Shown here in pieces: positions 9,481 to 18,581 of a DNA stretch of 64,000 nt (the first letter of the stretch is position 1; each line of letters opens with the position of its first letter). Source of the stretch: Mesorhizobium loti (lineage in GTDB: Bacteria; Pseudomonadota; Alphaproteobacteria; Rhizobiales; Rhizobiaceae). The stretch is taken from assembly GCF_013170705.1 (NCBI RefSeq), contig NZ_CP033334.1:5929501-5993500 (forward strand), given 5' to 3'. The position numbers and the translations under genes were made by a program. The notes under the pieces were generated by a model. That model was not told the DNA's origin, searched no databases, and was given only the letters and a program-made list of their open reading frames with translations.

Positions 9481-11204
9481 CCGACACCAAACGCAAACTG
9501 CGGTCCGAAGCCTGGTTCGGCGGTGAAGGCAAGAACGCCTTCATGCACCGCAGCTGGATGAAGAACCAGGGCATCCCGGCAGACGCTTTCGACGGCCGCC
9601 CGGTGATCGGCATCTGCAACACATGGTCCGAATTGACCCCGTGCAACGCGCATCTCCGCGCCTTGGCCGACCACGTCAAGCGCGGCGTCTATGAGGCCGG
9701 CGGCCTGCCGCTGGAGTTTCCGGTAATGTCGCTGGGCGAGAGCAACATGCGCCCGACCGCCATGCTGTTCCGCAATCTGGTGAGCATGGATGTCGAGGAA
9801 TCCATCCGCGGCAATCCCATCGACGGCGTGATCCTGCTGGTCGGCTGCGACAAGACCACGCCGGCGCTGCTGATGGGGGCTGCCTCGTGCAACCTGCCGA
9901 CCATCACCGTCTCAGGCGGGCCGATGCTCAACGGCAAGTTTCGCGGACAAGACATAGGCTCGGGCACGCATGTGTGGAAATTCGCCGAGGAGGTGAAGGC
10001 GGGGCGCATGCCGGTCGCCGACTTCCTCGCCGCCGAGCAAGGCCAGAGCCGGTCGGCCGGCAGCTGCATGACGATGGGCACGGCTTCGACCATGGCCAGC
10101 ATGGTGGAAGCACTCGGCATCGGCATGCCGGACAATGCCGCGATTCCGGCGGTGGATTCGCGCCGCGGCGTGCTTGCCCAACTGGCTGGACGCCAGATCG
10201 TCGAGCTCGTCCGCCGCGACGTGACGATAGCGCAGATCCTCACCAGGCAAGCGTTCGAGAATGCCATCCGCGTCAATGGCGCGATTGGCGGTTCGACCAA
10301 TGCGGTGCTGCACCTGATCGCCATCGCAAACCGGGTTGGTGTCGATCTCAGCCTCGAGGACTGGGACCGTCTTGGCCGCGACGTTCCGACGATTGTCGAC
10401 CTGATGCCGTCGGGCAGATTCCTGATGGAAGACTTCTACTATGCCGGGGGGCTAGCTGCGGTCATGGCGTCGCTTGATGAAGTGGGGCTTCTTCATCGCG
10501 ACGTCATGACCGTCAGCGACAAGACGATCGGTGAATTGGTCGACGGCGCGCCCAATTACAACCGCGAGGTCATCCGTCCGCTGAGCGAACCGCTGACAGA
10601 GCAAGGCGGCATTTCGATCCTGCGCGGCAATCTGGCGCCCAACGGGGCGGTCATCAAGCCGTCGGCGGCGACGCCCGAGCTGATGCAGCATCGCGGCAAG
10701 GCTGTCGTCTTCGAGAACATCGAGCACTACTACGCCCGCATCGACGACCCGGAACTGGATATCGACGCCTCTTCGGTGATGGTGCTGAAGAACTGCGGAC
10801 CGCGCGGCTATCCCGGCATGGCCGAGGTCGGCAACATGCCGCTGCCGGCCAAGCTGCTCAAGCAGGGCGTCTCCGACATGGTGCGCATTTCGGACGCACG
10901 CATGAGCGGCACGGCCTACGGCACCGTCGTGCTGCATGTGGCGCCTGAAGCGGCGGCAGGCGGCGCGCTGGCGCTGGTGCGCGACGGCGATCTCATCGAG
11001 CTCGACGTTGCCGGCCGCCGTCTGGAATTGCTGGTATCGGACGAGGAACTGGCGATCCGCCGTCTCGATTGGAAGCCGCCGGCACCGCCCGAAGGCGGCT
11101 ACCAGAGCCTCTATGTCGAGCGTGTTCTGCAGGCCGACAAGGGCTGCGATTTCGACTTTCTCGTCGGCCGGCGCGATGCCGGCATTCCCCGGCATTCCCA
11201 CTAG
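9477..11204 (+). CDS. IlvD/Edd-family aldonate dehydratase (L-arabinonate dehydratase-like)
   Basis: Iron-sulfur, Mg-dependent dehydratase expected to convert a sugar acid to its 2-keto-3-deoxy form. It has 575 residues. Cluster cysteines are Cys56 (SELTPCNAH), Cys124 (GCDKTTP) and Cys197 (SAGSCMTMGTAST), each three residues from the [2Fe-2S] ligands of Rhizobium leguminosarum L-arabinonate dehydratase; Lys126 would be the carbamylated, metal-bridging lysine. The N-terminus RSEAWFGGEGKNAFMHRSW is that of the sugar-acid branch, not of amino-acid-biosynthetic IlvD. The GTG start shares GTGA with the regulator's stop. Candidate substrates are L-arabinonate, L-fuconate, D-xylonate or similar; not resolved by sequence. 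Confidence 0.9.
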   Translation: MTDTKRKLRSEAWFGGEGKNAFMHRSWMKNQGIPADAFDGRPVIGICNTWSELTPCNAHLRALADHVKRGVYEAGGLPLEFPVMSLGESNMRPTAMLFRNLVSMDVEESIRGNPIDGVILLVGCDKTTPALLMGAASCNLPTITVSGGPMLNGKFRGQDIGSGTHVWKFAEEVKAGRMPVADFLAAEQGQSRSAGSCMTMGTASTMASMVEALGIGMPDNAAIPAVDSRRGVLAQLAGRQIVELVRRDVTIAQILTRQAFENAIRVNGAIGGSTNAVLHLIAIANRVGVDLSLEDWDRLGRDVPTIVDLMPSGRFLMEDFYYAGGLAAVMASLDEVGLLHRDVMTVSDKTIGELVDGAPNYNREVIRPLSEPLTEQGGISILRGNLAPNGAVIKPSAATPELMQHRGKAVVFENIEHYYARIDDPELDIDASSVMVLKNCGPRGYPGMAEVGNMPLPAKLLKQGVSDMVRISDARMSGTAYGTVVLHVAPEAAAGGALALVRDGDLIELDVAGRRLELLVSDEELAIRRLDWKPPAPPEGGYQSLYVERVLQADKGCDFDFLVGRRDAGIPRHSH

Positions 11205-11213
11205 AGACGCACG

Positions 11214-11993
11214 ATGACGGATCCAATCGGCAGCTACGCGACCTACCCAAGCCTAAAGGGCCGCAGCGTCTTCATCACCGGCGGCGGCAGCGGCATCGGT
11301 GAAAGCCTGGTACGCCATTTCTGCGCGCAAGGCAGCCGTGTGGCTTTCGTTGACCTGGCCGAGGAACCGTCCCGGCGGCTCGTCGATGCGATCGCGGCCG
11401 AAGGACATAGCGCACCGCTGTTCATTCCCTGCGACCTGCGCAATGTCGAAGAGCTGCAGGCAGCCACAACGCAGGCAGCACGGCACAATGGTCCGATCCA
11501 GGCGCTTTGCAACAATGCCGGCAATGACGACCGGCATCAAACCAAGGACGTCACGGTCGCCTATTGGGATGACCGCATGGCGGTCAATCTGCGCCACCAG
11601 TTCTTCGCTGCGCAGGCGGTGCGCCCGCAGATGAGTGCGCAGGGCGGCGGCTCGATCATCAATTTCGGCTCCATCACCTGGATGGTCGGCGATCCCGATT
11701 GCCCGGCCTATGTCACCGCCAAAGCCGCTGTCTACGGCATGACGCGGGCGCTGGCCCGTGAACTCGGCCCCGAGCGCATCCGAGTCAACTGCATGGTGCC
11801 CGGCTGGGTGATGACCGAGCGCCAGATGCGGCTGTGGCTGAACCCGGCCGGCGAACGCCAGATCGACGAAAGGCAGTGCCTGCCGGACCGGCTGCAGCCC
11901 TCCGATATCGCGCGCATGGCGCTGTTCCTCGCCGCCGACGACAGCCGCATGTGCACGAGCCAGCAGTTCATCGTCGATGCCGGCTGGGTGTAA
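11214..11993 (+). CDS. Short-chain dehydrogenase/reductase (probable sugar dehydrogenase)
   Basis: NAD(P)-dependent oxidoreductase of 259 residues, classical SDR fold: cofactor motif TGGGSGIG at 22-29, NNAG at 100-103, catalytic Ser153, Tyr166 and Lys170 (AYVTAKAAVYG), C-terminal ...QQFIVDAGWV. It starts 9 bases after the dehydratase, in the same operon. In non-phosphorylating sugar routes such an enzyme oxidises the aldose at C1 or a 2-keto-3-deoxy acid at C4; either fits here. No membrane segment or signal peptide. Family firm, substrate inferred from neighbours. Confidence 0.88.
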   Translation: MTDPIGSYATYPSLKGRSVFITGGGSGIGESLVRHFCAQGSRVAFVDLAEEPSRRLVDAIAAEGHSAPLFIPCDLRNVEELQAATTQAARHNGPIQALCNNAGNDDRHQTKDVTVAYWDDRMAVNLRHQFFAAQAVRPQMSAQGGGSIINFGSITWMVGDPDCPAYVTAKAAVYGMTRALARELGPERIRVNCMVPGWVMTERQMRLWLNPAGERQIDERQCLPDRLQPSDIARMALFLAADDSRMCTSQQFIVDAGWV

Positions 11994-12025
11994 CCCGCGC
12001 GGCTCCAAGGGAAGAAGGGTATTTC

Positions 12026-13024
12026 ATGCGTCTTGTTCAGTTCAGAATGCCGGATGGCAGCAGGCGGGTCGGCCGTGTTTCCGATGACGGCAACCGCCTG
12101 CATCCGCTCGAAAAGACGGCCAGCGTGCTGGACCTCGCCGAAGCGGCGATCGCCGAGGGTGTATCAATCGCCTCGCTGGTCGAGAAGCGGACGGGCGCCG
12201 CGACAGTCGACTATGACGAGCTGTTGCGCGATGGCCGCGTGCTCGCCCCGTTGGATCACCCGGAGCCGGCGCGGTTCCTGGTCACCGGCACCGGCCTGAC
12301 CCACACCGGAAGTGCCGCCGCACGCAACCAGATGCATGTTCTGACGCATGGCGAAGGTGCCGAGGAATCCGATTCCTTGAAAATCTTCCGCATGGGGTTG
12401 GAGGGCGGTAAACCCGGCGCCGGCAAGATCGGCATCCAGCCCGAGTGGTTCTTCAAGGGCGTCGGCACCTGCATTGTGCCGCCTGGCGCGCCGCTGCCGA
12501 TGCCGGCATTCGCGAAAGCCGGGGCAGAGGAAGCCGAGATCGTCGGACTTTACCTGAATGGTCCGGACGGCCATCCCCACCGCATCGGCTATGCGCTCGG
12601 AAACGAATACTCCGACCACGTGACGGAGGGCGAGAACTATCTCTACCTCGCGCATTCCAAGCTGCGCTCCTGCTCGATCGGCCCCGAACTGCTGATCGGC
12701 GAGCTGCCGAACGAAGTGCGCGGCTATTCACGCATCCTGCGCGACGGCACCGTCATCTGGGAGCAGGAATTCCTGTCGGGCGAGGCGCACATGTCGCACT
12801 CGATCGCCAACCTCGAGCATTTCCATTTCCGCTACCCGATGCACCGCAGGCCGGGTGACCTGCACGCCTATTTCTTCGGGGCGGCGGTGATGAGCTACGC
12901 CTCCGGCGTCAAGACGGCTTCCGGCGACGAGTATGAAATCCAGGCACAGACATTCGGCAAGCCGCTCCGCAACAGAATGGTGTCGGTGCCGGACGAGGGG
13001 CTGGTCACCGTCACCCAGCTGTGA
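12026..13024 (+). CDS. GguC/AraD1-type FAH-superfamily protein
   Basis: A 332-residue protein of the FAH-superfamily branch that includes GguC of Agrobacterium (next to chvE-gguAB) and proteins named AraD1. Typical features are the start MRLVQFRMPDGSRRVGRV, the VTGTGLTHTGSAAARNQMH segment, and the acidic metal-binding core around EEAEIVGLYLNGPDG and EYSDHVTEGENYLYLAHSK. The likely role is conversion of a 2-keto-3-deoxy or diketo sugar acid downstream of the dehydratase; the exact reaction is not settled for the family. I chose the ATG at 12026 (ribosome site GAAGAAGGG) and not a long upstream extension, which overlaps the SDR gene in another frame. Confidence 0.85.
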   Translation: MRLVQFRMPDGSRRVGRVSDDGNRLHPLEKTASVLDLAEAAIAEGVSIASLVEKRTGAATVDYDELLRDGRVLAPLDHPEPARFLVTGTGLTHTGSAAARNQMHVLTHGEGAEESDSLKIFRMGLEGGKPGAGKIGIQPEWFFKGVGTCIVPPGAPLPMPAFAKAGAEEAEIVGLYLNGPDGHPHRIGYALGNEYSDHVTEGENYLYLAHSKLRSCSIGPELLIGELPNEVRGYSRILRDGTVIWEQEFLSGEAHMSHSIANLEHFHFRYPMHRRPGDLHAYFFGAAVMSYASGVKTASGDEYEIQAQTFGKPLRNRMVSVPDEGLVTVTQL

Positions 13025-13076
13025 CGGCGAAAGTCCGACAATTACGGTCCACCAGAACGACAATGGGAGATTAAAA

Positions 13077-14102
13077 ATGGGACTGAAGAAAGTGTTTCTA
13101 AGACTGGCGACAATCGGGCTCGGCATCGGCCTGATGACATCGGCCGCATTGGCCGCGAACCTGCGGGTTCTGGCTTGGGACGGCTACGCCGACCCGGATT
13201 GGGTGAAGGACTTCACGGCCGCCACCGGCATCGGCGTCGATGTCGTCTTCATCGGCAGCGACGACGAGATCTGGGCCAAGATCAAGGGCAGCGAAGGGCA
13301 GGATTTCGACGTCTTCGCCGTCAACACCGCCCAGTTGCAGCGCTACATCAAGGCCGATCTGGTGTCGCCGATCGACATCACCAAGCTGCCCAACCAGAAG
13401 GAAGTGCTGCCGCGCTTCCGTGACCTGTCGCAGGTCAGCGGCGACACCAAGGACGGCAAGGTCTACGGCATTCCCTTCTGCTTCGATTCCATCGGGCTGA
13501 TCTACGACACCGACAAGGTCAAGCCGGCCCCGACTTCGATGTCGGTGCTCTGGGATCCGGCCTACAAGGGCAAGATCCTGGCCTATGACAATGGCGAACA
13601 CAATTTCTCGTTCACCGCACTGACGCTCGGCTACAAGGATCCGTTCAACCTCAATGAGGAGCAGATGGCGGCGGTCAAGGCCAAGCTGGTCGAGCTCAAG
13701 CGCAATGTGCTGAGCTTCTACACCACCGCCGACGAGGCGCAGCAGATCTACCAGAACAATGACGTTGCCCTGATCTGGGCCAATTACGGCCAGCAGCAGG
13801 TCAAGGCACTGCAGAAGATCGGTGCCCACGTCGCCTACATCAATCCAAGCGAGGGAGCGCTGGCCTGGCTGGACAACTGGGTGATCTCCAAGGGCGTCCG
13901 CGACAATGCGGCGGCTGAGAAGTGGATCGACTTCATGCTGACGAAGAAGGTCAGCGGCGAGCTTTCCGAGCGCACCGGCTTCGGCAACACCGTGGTCGAG
14001 TCGAGCAGCGCCGGCAGCAACGACAAGCTGGTCTGGCTCAACAATGTCGAGGACCCGCTCAAGCGCTCGGATATGTGGAACGAGGTCAAGGCGACGCCCT
14101 GA
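13077..14102 (+). CDS. ABC transporter periplasmic binding protein, PotD/PotF-like
   Basis: Secreted substrate-binding protein of 341 residues with a signal peptide of about 23 residues ending ALA-AN. The mature part starts NLRVLAWDGYADPDWVKDF, the PotD/PotF (spermidine/putrescine-type, family 1) layout, with the DVFAVNTAQLQRYI and VYGIPFCFDSIGLIYDTDKV blocks. It is the first gene of a complete importer (13077-16948), 52 bases after the GguC-type gene and preceded by GGGAGATTAAAA. By family it would bind a polyamine or related cation; by context, a sugar-derived compound. Substrate therefore unresolved. Confidence 0.9.
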   Translation: MGLKKVFLRLATIGLGIGLMTSAALAANLRVLAWDGYADPDWVKDFTAATGIGVDVVFIGSDDEIWAKIKGSEGQDFDVFAVNTAQLQRYIKADLVSPIDITKLPNQKEVLPRFRDLSQVSGDTKDGKVYGIPFCFDSIGLIYDTDKVKPAPTSMSVLWDPAYKGKILAYDNGEHNFSFTALTLGYKDPFNLNEEQMAAVKAKLVELKRNVLSFYTTADEAQQIYQNNDVALIWANYGQQQVKALQKIGAHVAYINPSEGALAWLDNWVISKGVRDNAAAEKWIDFMLTKKVSGELSERTGFGNTVVESSSAGSNDKLVWLNNVEDPLKRSDMWNEVKATP

Positions 14103-14178
14103 TCCTTTCCGCACCTGATTTCGAAGGACCCGGCGGTCCGGACGTACCGGACCGCCGCAGCGTATGCGAGACTATATC

Positions 14179-15282
14179 ATGAACCAGAACACCGACCTGC
14201 TGACGCTGCGGTCCGTCTCGAAATCCTACGGCACGGTTCCCGTGCTGCACGACATCGACCTGTCGATCAAGGACGGTGAGTTCCTGACCGTTCTCGGGCC
14301 TTCGGGTTCGGGCAAGACGACCGTCCTGCGGCTGATCGGCGGGCTTGAGCCGCTGACGTCAGGCGAGATCCGCCTCGACGGTCAGGACATCAGCCGCATG
14401 CCGATCAACAAGCGGCCCTTCAACACCGTGTTCCAGGACTATGCGCTGTTCCCGCACATGACCGTTTCCGGCAATGTCGGATACGGGCTTTCGGTGCGCC
14501 ATGTCCAGCGCAAGGAGATCGCGCGCCGTGTCGCGGAGGCGCTGGAACTGGTGCAGCTCGGTCGTTTCGCCGACCGCTTCCCGGCACAGCTTTCCGGGGG
14601 CCAGCGCCAGCGCGTCGCGCTCGCCCGCGCGCTGATCTGCCAGCCGCGCCTGATCCTGCTCGACGAGCCGCTCGCGGCACTCGACCTCGAATTGCGCCGG
14701 CAGATGCAGGAGTTCCTGAAATCCATCCAGCGCGAGATCAAGACCACCTTCCTGTTCGTCACCCATGACCAGGAGGAGGCGATCGGCATGGCCGACCGGA
14801 TCTGCGTCATGCAGGCGGGGCACATCCGCCAGCTCGGCACGCCGCACGACCTCTATTACAAGCCGAATTGCGAGTTCGTGGCGCGCTTCTTCGGCGAGAA
14901 CAACCTGGTGGCCGGGAAACTCGGTCCCGTCCAGGGCGACCTGCGATCGATCGAGACCGCGCTTGGGCGCCTTGTCTGTTCGATCGGCGGTCAGCCGCAT
15001 TTGCAAGCCGCGCCGGATGGCGCCGCCGCCTTCGCGGCGTTCCGTCCCGAAGCCTTGCATCTTGCCGACGCCAAGGACAGCGGCAACCGCTTTTCCGGCA
15101 CCATCGCGGACATGGCCTTTGCCGGCTCGTCAACCGTCGCCACGATCGCCTCGGATGCCGGCAATGCCGCGCAACGCCTGCGGCTGCGCATGCCGAGCCG
15201 GATCGGCGGCAGCGTGCTGAGATCCGGCGAGACGGTCTCGCTGTGCTTTGCGCCGCATGAAGGCCATCTGGTGCTGGCATGA
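14179..15282 (+). CDS. ABC transporter ATP-binding protein, PotA-like
   Basis: Energises the 13077-16948 importer. It has 367 residues: Walker A GPSGSGKT at 40-47, Q-loop in FNTVFQDYALFPHMTV, signature LSGGQRQRVALARAL, Walker B LILLDEPLAALD, H-loop FVTHDQEEA, and a C-terminal TOBE-type domain of about 120 residues (FRPEALHL...). The start could be ATG 14164 or 14179; neither has a strong ribosome site and I use the second because it begins at the conserved part. Its stop overlaps the next gene (ATGA). Confidence 0.92.
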   Translation: MNQNTDLLTLRSVSKSYGTVPVLHDIDLSIKDGEFLTVLGPSGSGKTTVLRLIGGLEPLTSGEIRLDGQDISRMPINKRPFNTVFQDYALFPHMTVSGNVGYGLSVRHVQRKEIARRVAEALELVQLGRFADRFPAQLSGGQRQRVALARALICQPRLILLDEPLAALDLELRRQMQEFLKSIQREIKTTFLFVTHDQEEAIGMADRICVMQAGHIRQLGTPHDLYYKPNCEFVARFFGENNLVAGKLGPVQGDLRSIETALGRLVCSIGGQPHLQAAPDGAAAFAAFRPEALHLADAKDSGNRFSGTIADMAFAGSSTVATIASDAGNAAQRLRLRMPSRIGGSVLRSGETVSLCFAPHEGHLVLA

Positions 15283-16151
15283 GCGCGGCCGCAACGATAC
15301 AGCCCCCAGAAAGGCGTTTGTCGCTGCTGGTGACGGTGCTGGCCTTCGCCTTGCCTGTGATCTTCGTGCTCGTGCCGCTGGCGATCTTCCTGGTCTACAG
15401 TTTCTTCAGCGTCGACCAGGGCACGATCGTCTACGCGCCGACGCTGGGCAACTATGTCAGGTTCTTCACCGACCCGATCTTTCTGCCCGTATTCTGGAAC
15501 ACCATCGTGCTGTGTTTGTCGGTGGCCGTCATCTGCATCCTGCTCGCCTATCCCGCCGCCTATTTCCTGACCACCCTCAGAGGGCGGTGGCGCTATGCCT
15601 TGCTGATGCTGCTGCTGGTGCCGCTGCTGATGAGCTACGTCATCAAGATCTACGCGATCCGCAGCATTCTCGGCCTCAACGGCTTCCTCAACAAGGCGCT
15701 GGTGGCGCTTGGCATATTGCAGCAGCCGTCGACGCTTTTCGTTTTCAACATGAACGCCATCCTGTTGACGCTGAGCCTGCTTTTGATCCCCTTCGCCATC
15801 CTGCCGATCTTCCTGTCGCTGGAGCGCATTCCGCAGACCTTGCTGCGCGCTTCCGATGATCTCGGCGCCAGCGGCCTGCAGACATTCCTGCGCATCACCT
15901 TGCCGCTCAGCCTGCCCGGCGTCGCCTCGGCGGCGAGCTTCGTCTTCGTGCTGGCGATCGGCGACTTCCTGACGCCGCAAATGGTCGGCGGGATCAGCGG
16001 CTTCACATTCGGGCGCATCCTCTACAGCCAATTCGGCACGGCCTATAACTGGCCGTTCGGCGCGGCACTCTCGGTGGCGCTGGCAATCGTGGTGATCTGC
16101 GCCATCCTCATCGGCGAACGCTTCGGACGCAGCCGGGGGACGTCGATATGA
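15279..16151 (+). CDS. ABC transporter permease, PotB-like
   Basis: Inner-membrane subunit of 290 residues with about six hydrophobic helices, the first at roughly 12-37. The ATPase-contact EAA loop reads SDDLGASGLQTFLRITLPLSLPG. ATGA overlap with the ATPase gene before it and with the second permease after it. Typical member of the spermidine/putrescine-type permease family; forms a heterodimer with the 16148 product. Confidence 0.92.
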   Translation: MSAAATIQPPERRLSLLVTVLAFALPVIFVLVPLAIFLVYSFFSVDQGTIVYAPTLGNYVRFFTDPIFLPVFWNTIVLCLSVAVICILLAYPAAYFLTTLRGRWRYALLMLLLVPLLMSYVIKIYAIRSILGLNGFLNKALVALGILQQPSTLFVFNMNAILLTLSLLLIPFAILPIFLSLERIPQTLLRASDDLGASGLQTFLRITLPLSLPGVASAASFVFVLAIGDFLTPQMVGGISGFTFGRILYSQFGTAYNWPFGAALSVALAIVVICAILIGERFGRSRGTSI

Positions 16152-16948
16152 GCGCCCTGCCCCGGCCCGCCACCATCTTCCTGGCCGCGATCACAACGTT
16201 GGTCGCGGTGTTGCTCTACAGCCCGCTGTTCGTGCCGATCGTGTCGTCCTTCTTCACCATCTCGCATGGCGATGTCGACTGGTCGTCGCCCACCCTCTCG
16301 ACCTATCGGGCGCTGGCCGGGAACGACGACATCCTGGCTGCCCTGCGCACCACGCTTATCGTCGGTATCTGCACCGTCATCCTTTCAGTGGTCAGCGGAA
16401 CGCTGCTGGCGCTGTACTATCACGGCCGCCGTTCCGGACGGTCGATCCTGCAGTTCATCATCTTCCTGCCCTTCCTGATGCCGCCGATCATCAGCGGCCT
16501 TGCGCTGCTGATCTTCTTCCGCGAGATCGGCCTCGAGCGCTCGCTGCTGACGGTCGTCATCGGCCATACTGTCTTCGTGCTGGCGATCGTCTACCGAACC
16601 GTGCTGATGCGCCTGCAGTCGATGAGCCGCACGCTGGTCGAAGCGTCCTACGACCTCGGCGCCACCGGTTGGCAGACCTTCTGGCGCATCATCCTGCCGA
16701 ACCTGTCGAGCGCGATGGTCGGCGGCGCCATCCTGGCCTTCGCGCTATCCTTCGACGAGACAATGATCACCATCCTGGTGACCGGCACGCAAAGCACGCT
16801 GCCGGTCAGGCTGTGGGCGATGATGCGGCTTGGTTTCTCACCCGACATCAATGCACTGGTGGCGCTGATCCTGATGTTCACCGTGCTGCTCTGCGTGCTC
16901 GCCGCCCGCTTCCTGATTCCCAGGCAGATGGCGGCGGAGCGGACCTGA
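16148..16948 (+). CDS. ABC transporter permease, PotC-like
   Basis: Second inner-membrane subunit, 266 residues and about six helices. The EAA loop reads EASYDLGATGWQTFWRIILPNLSS, and the helix before the C-terminus carries the family-typical AFALSFDETMITILVTG. Joined to the PotB-like gene by a 4-base ATGA overlap; last gene of the operon, converging on the GlcD-type gene 15 bases later. Confidence 0.92.
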   Translation: MSALPRPATIFLAAITTLVAVLLYSPLFVPIVSSFFTISHGDVDWSSPTLSTYRALAGNDDILAALRTTLIVGICTVILSVVSGTLLALYYHGRRSGRSILQFIIFLPFLMPPIISGLALLIFFREIGLERSLLTVVIGHTVFVLAIVYRTVLMRLQSMSRTLVEASYDLGATGWQTFWRIILPNLSSAMVGGAILAFALSFDETMITILVTGTQSTLPVRLWAMMRLGFSPDINALVALILMFTVLLCVLAARFLIPRQMAAERT

Positions 16949-16963
16949 GCTATCGAACGCGCA

Positions 16964-18367
16964 TCATCGTTCGAAGGCCGTCGGATCGAGATCGAAGACA
17001 CGCCCCCGATTGAGAATGTTCTTCGGATCGAGCGCCGTCTTCAGCCGCCGCATCGTGGCGATCTCGGTGTCGCTGCGGACCAGATGCAGCCACTGCTTCT
17101 TGTCGAGGCCGATGCCGTGCTCGGCCGAAACGGCGCCGCCCGCCACCGCCACGCCGCAATAGACGATGCCGTAGGCCGCCGCCGGATCGACAGTGCGCAC
17201 CTGGTAATGCAGATTGCCATCGCCGAGATGGCCAAAGACATAGATGTCGGCGTTGGGGTCAAAGGCGCGGATCGCGGTCTCGGCTTCTTGCAGGAACGCC
17301 CCCATCCGTGCCAGCGGGATGCTGATGTCGACGCCAATTAGGCCTTTGATCGAAAACAGAACGCGATTGGCGTCCTCCCGCACGTCCCAAAGCGCCCGGA
17401 ATTCGCGCGGCGACTGAGAGACGACGACATCATCGACCACGCCGTCCTCGACCGCCTGCATCAGGACTTCCGCGAAGCGCTCGCTGTCGCGTTCGGGCTC
17501 GCTGCCCTGAATCTCGGCCAGCACATAGACCGGAGAGCCGGCCGGCAACGGCGCCGACATCGCCATACTGCCAACCATGATGTCATAGAGCGGCGCGAAG
17601 TTGACCTCATAGGCGGACAATAAAGGGCCGAGCTTTTGCCGCAGCAGCCCAAGCAGGGCGATCGCCGCATCGAGCGAAGCGAGCGCGCAGAAGGCGTTCA
17701 CCTCGGAGGCCGGCTTCGGATGCAGCCTGAGCGCGGCGCGGGTGACGACGCCGAGCGTCCCTTCCGCGCCGATGAAGAGCTGACCGAGGTCGTAGCCGGA
17801 ATTGTCCTTGGGCAGCCCCTTAAGCGAGGACAGGACGCTGCCGTCGGCAAGCACGGCTTCCAGTCCCAGCACCTGCGCCCGGTACATGCCGTAGCGCAGC
17901 ACACGGATGCCGCCGGCATTGGTGGCGATGTTGCCGCCGACCGTGGCCGAACCGCGCGCGCCGATATCGACGCCGAACATGAGCCCGGCACCATCCGCCA
18001 CCTCTTGCACCGCCTGCAGCGTCACACCGGCTTCGGCGATGACGGTGGCGGCTTGAGCGTCCGGCGCGGCGAGGCCGCTCATGCGTTCCAGCGACAGCAC
18101 GATCTCTCCAGGTTGGACGCGTGTGCCGCCGGCCAGCCCGGTGCGTCCGCCCTGGACGACGACCGGCTGGCCGAGAACGTTGCACCCGGCGAGTGCCGCC
18201 GCGACACCGACGGTATCGCGCGGGCGCAGCACCACTTCGGGCAGCACGCCAAGCTTGCCGTCGGGATCGTCGCGATAGCGTTGTTCGACAGCGGAGCCGG
18301 CAAGCACGCCGCCCTCGCCCAGCCGATCGCCGAGCGCGGAGAGAAGTCGTTCCGTTTCAGGCGACAT
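16964..18367 (-). CDS. FAD-linked 2-hydroxy acid dehydrogenase (GlcD / D-2-hydroxyglutarate dehydrogenase type)
   Basis: A 467-residue flavoprotein of the VAO/PCMH plus FAD-oxidase C-terminal family, which oxidises D-2-hydroxy acids (glycolate, D-lactate, D-2-hydroxyglutarate) to 2-oxo acids. The FAD domain shows VVQGGRTGLAGG, then DIGARGSATVGGNIATNAGG and KDNSGYDLGQLFIGAEGTLG. The C-terminal half has the metal-binding HLGDGNLHY and the SAEHGIGLDKKQWL helix. It is convergent with the PotC-like gene and transcribed alone; it may consume a hydroxy acid released by the sugar-acid module, which is inference from position. A 15-base palindrome lies 47 bases before its start. Confidence 0.88.
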   Translation of the reverse strand: MSPETERLLSALGDRLGEGGVLAGSAVEQRYRDDPDGKLGVLPEVVLRPRDTVGVAAALAGCNVLGQPVVVQGGRTGLAGGTRVQPGEIVLSLERMSGLAAPDAQAATVIAEAGVTLQAVQEVADGAGLMFGVDIGARGSATVGGNIATNAGGIRVLRYGMYRAQVLGLEAVLADGSVLSSLKGLPKDNSGYDLGQLFIGAEGTLGVVTRAALRLHPKPASEVNAFCALASLDAAIALLGLLRQKLGPLLSAYEVNFAPLYDIMVGSMAMSAPLPAGSPVYVLAEIQGSEPERDSERFAEVLMQAVEDGVVDDVVVSQSPREFRALWDVREDANRVLFSIKGLIGVDISIPLARMGAFLQEAETAIRAFDPNADIYVFGHLGDGNLHYQVRTVDPAAAYGIVYCGVAVAGGAVSAEHGIGLDKKQWLHLVRSDTEIATMRRLKTALDPKNILNRGRVFDLDPTAFER

Positions 18368-18413
18368 CGGGATCAGGCGCTTGCGTGGCGAAGCGCAGCG
18401 TCTGCATCCATTG

Positions 18414-18428
18414 ATCGGACGGTCCGAT
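18414..18428. promoter_or_regulatory. 15-base palindrome upstream of the GlcD-type gene
   Basis: Perfect inverted repeat ATCGGAC-G-GTCCGAT, with a third partial arm CGATCCGAC just beyond. It is 47 bases before the 18367 start, a normal operator distance. No cognate regulator can be named. Confidence 0.35.
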
Positions 18429-18487
18429 GAGTATTCGATCCGACACGCTCGCCATCCTTCAATTGCAGCTGGCCGATCCTATTCTTG

Positions 18488-18508
18488 ATCGCTTGCCTTG
18501 CAAGCGAT
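18488..18508. terminator. Hairpin between the binding-protein gene and the GlcD-type gene
   Basis: ATCGCTTGC-CTT-GCAAGCGAT, a perfect 9-base-pair stem with a 3-base loop, 74 bases past the end of the minus-strand binding-protein gene. No T-run follows, so it could be an RNA-stabilising or regulatory hairpin instead. The remaining part of the 214-base gap shows only the palindrome at 18414. Confidence 0.35.
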
Positions 18509-18581
18509 ATCGGCCTGCCCCAGGCGATGCCGGCATCAAGTCGCGACAAGATGCGATCGATGCCGGAAGCGCCGTTTCAGC

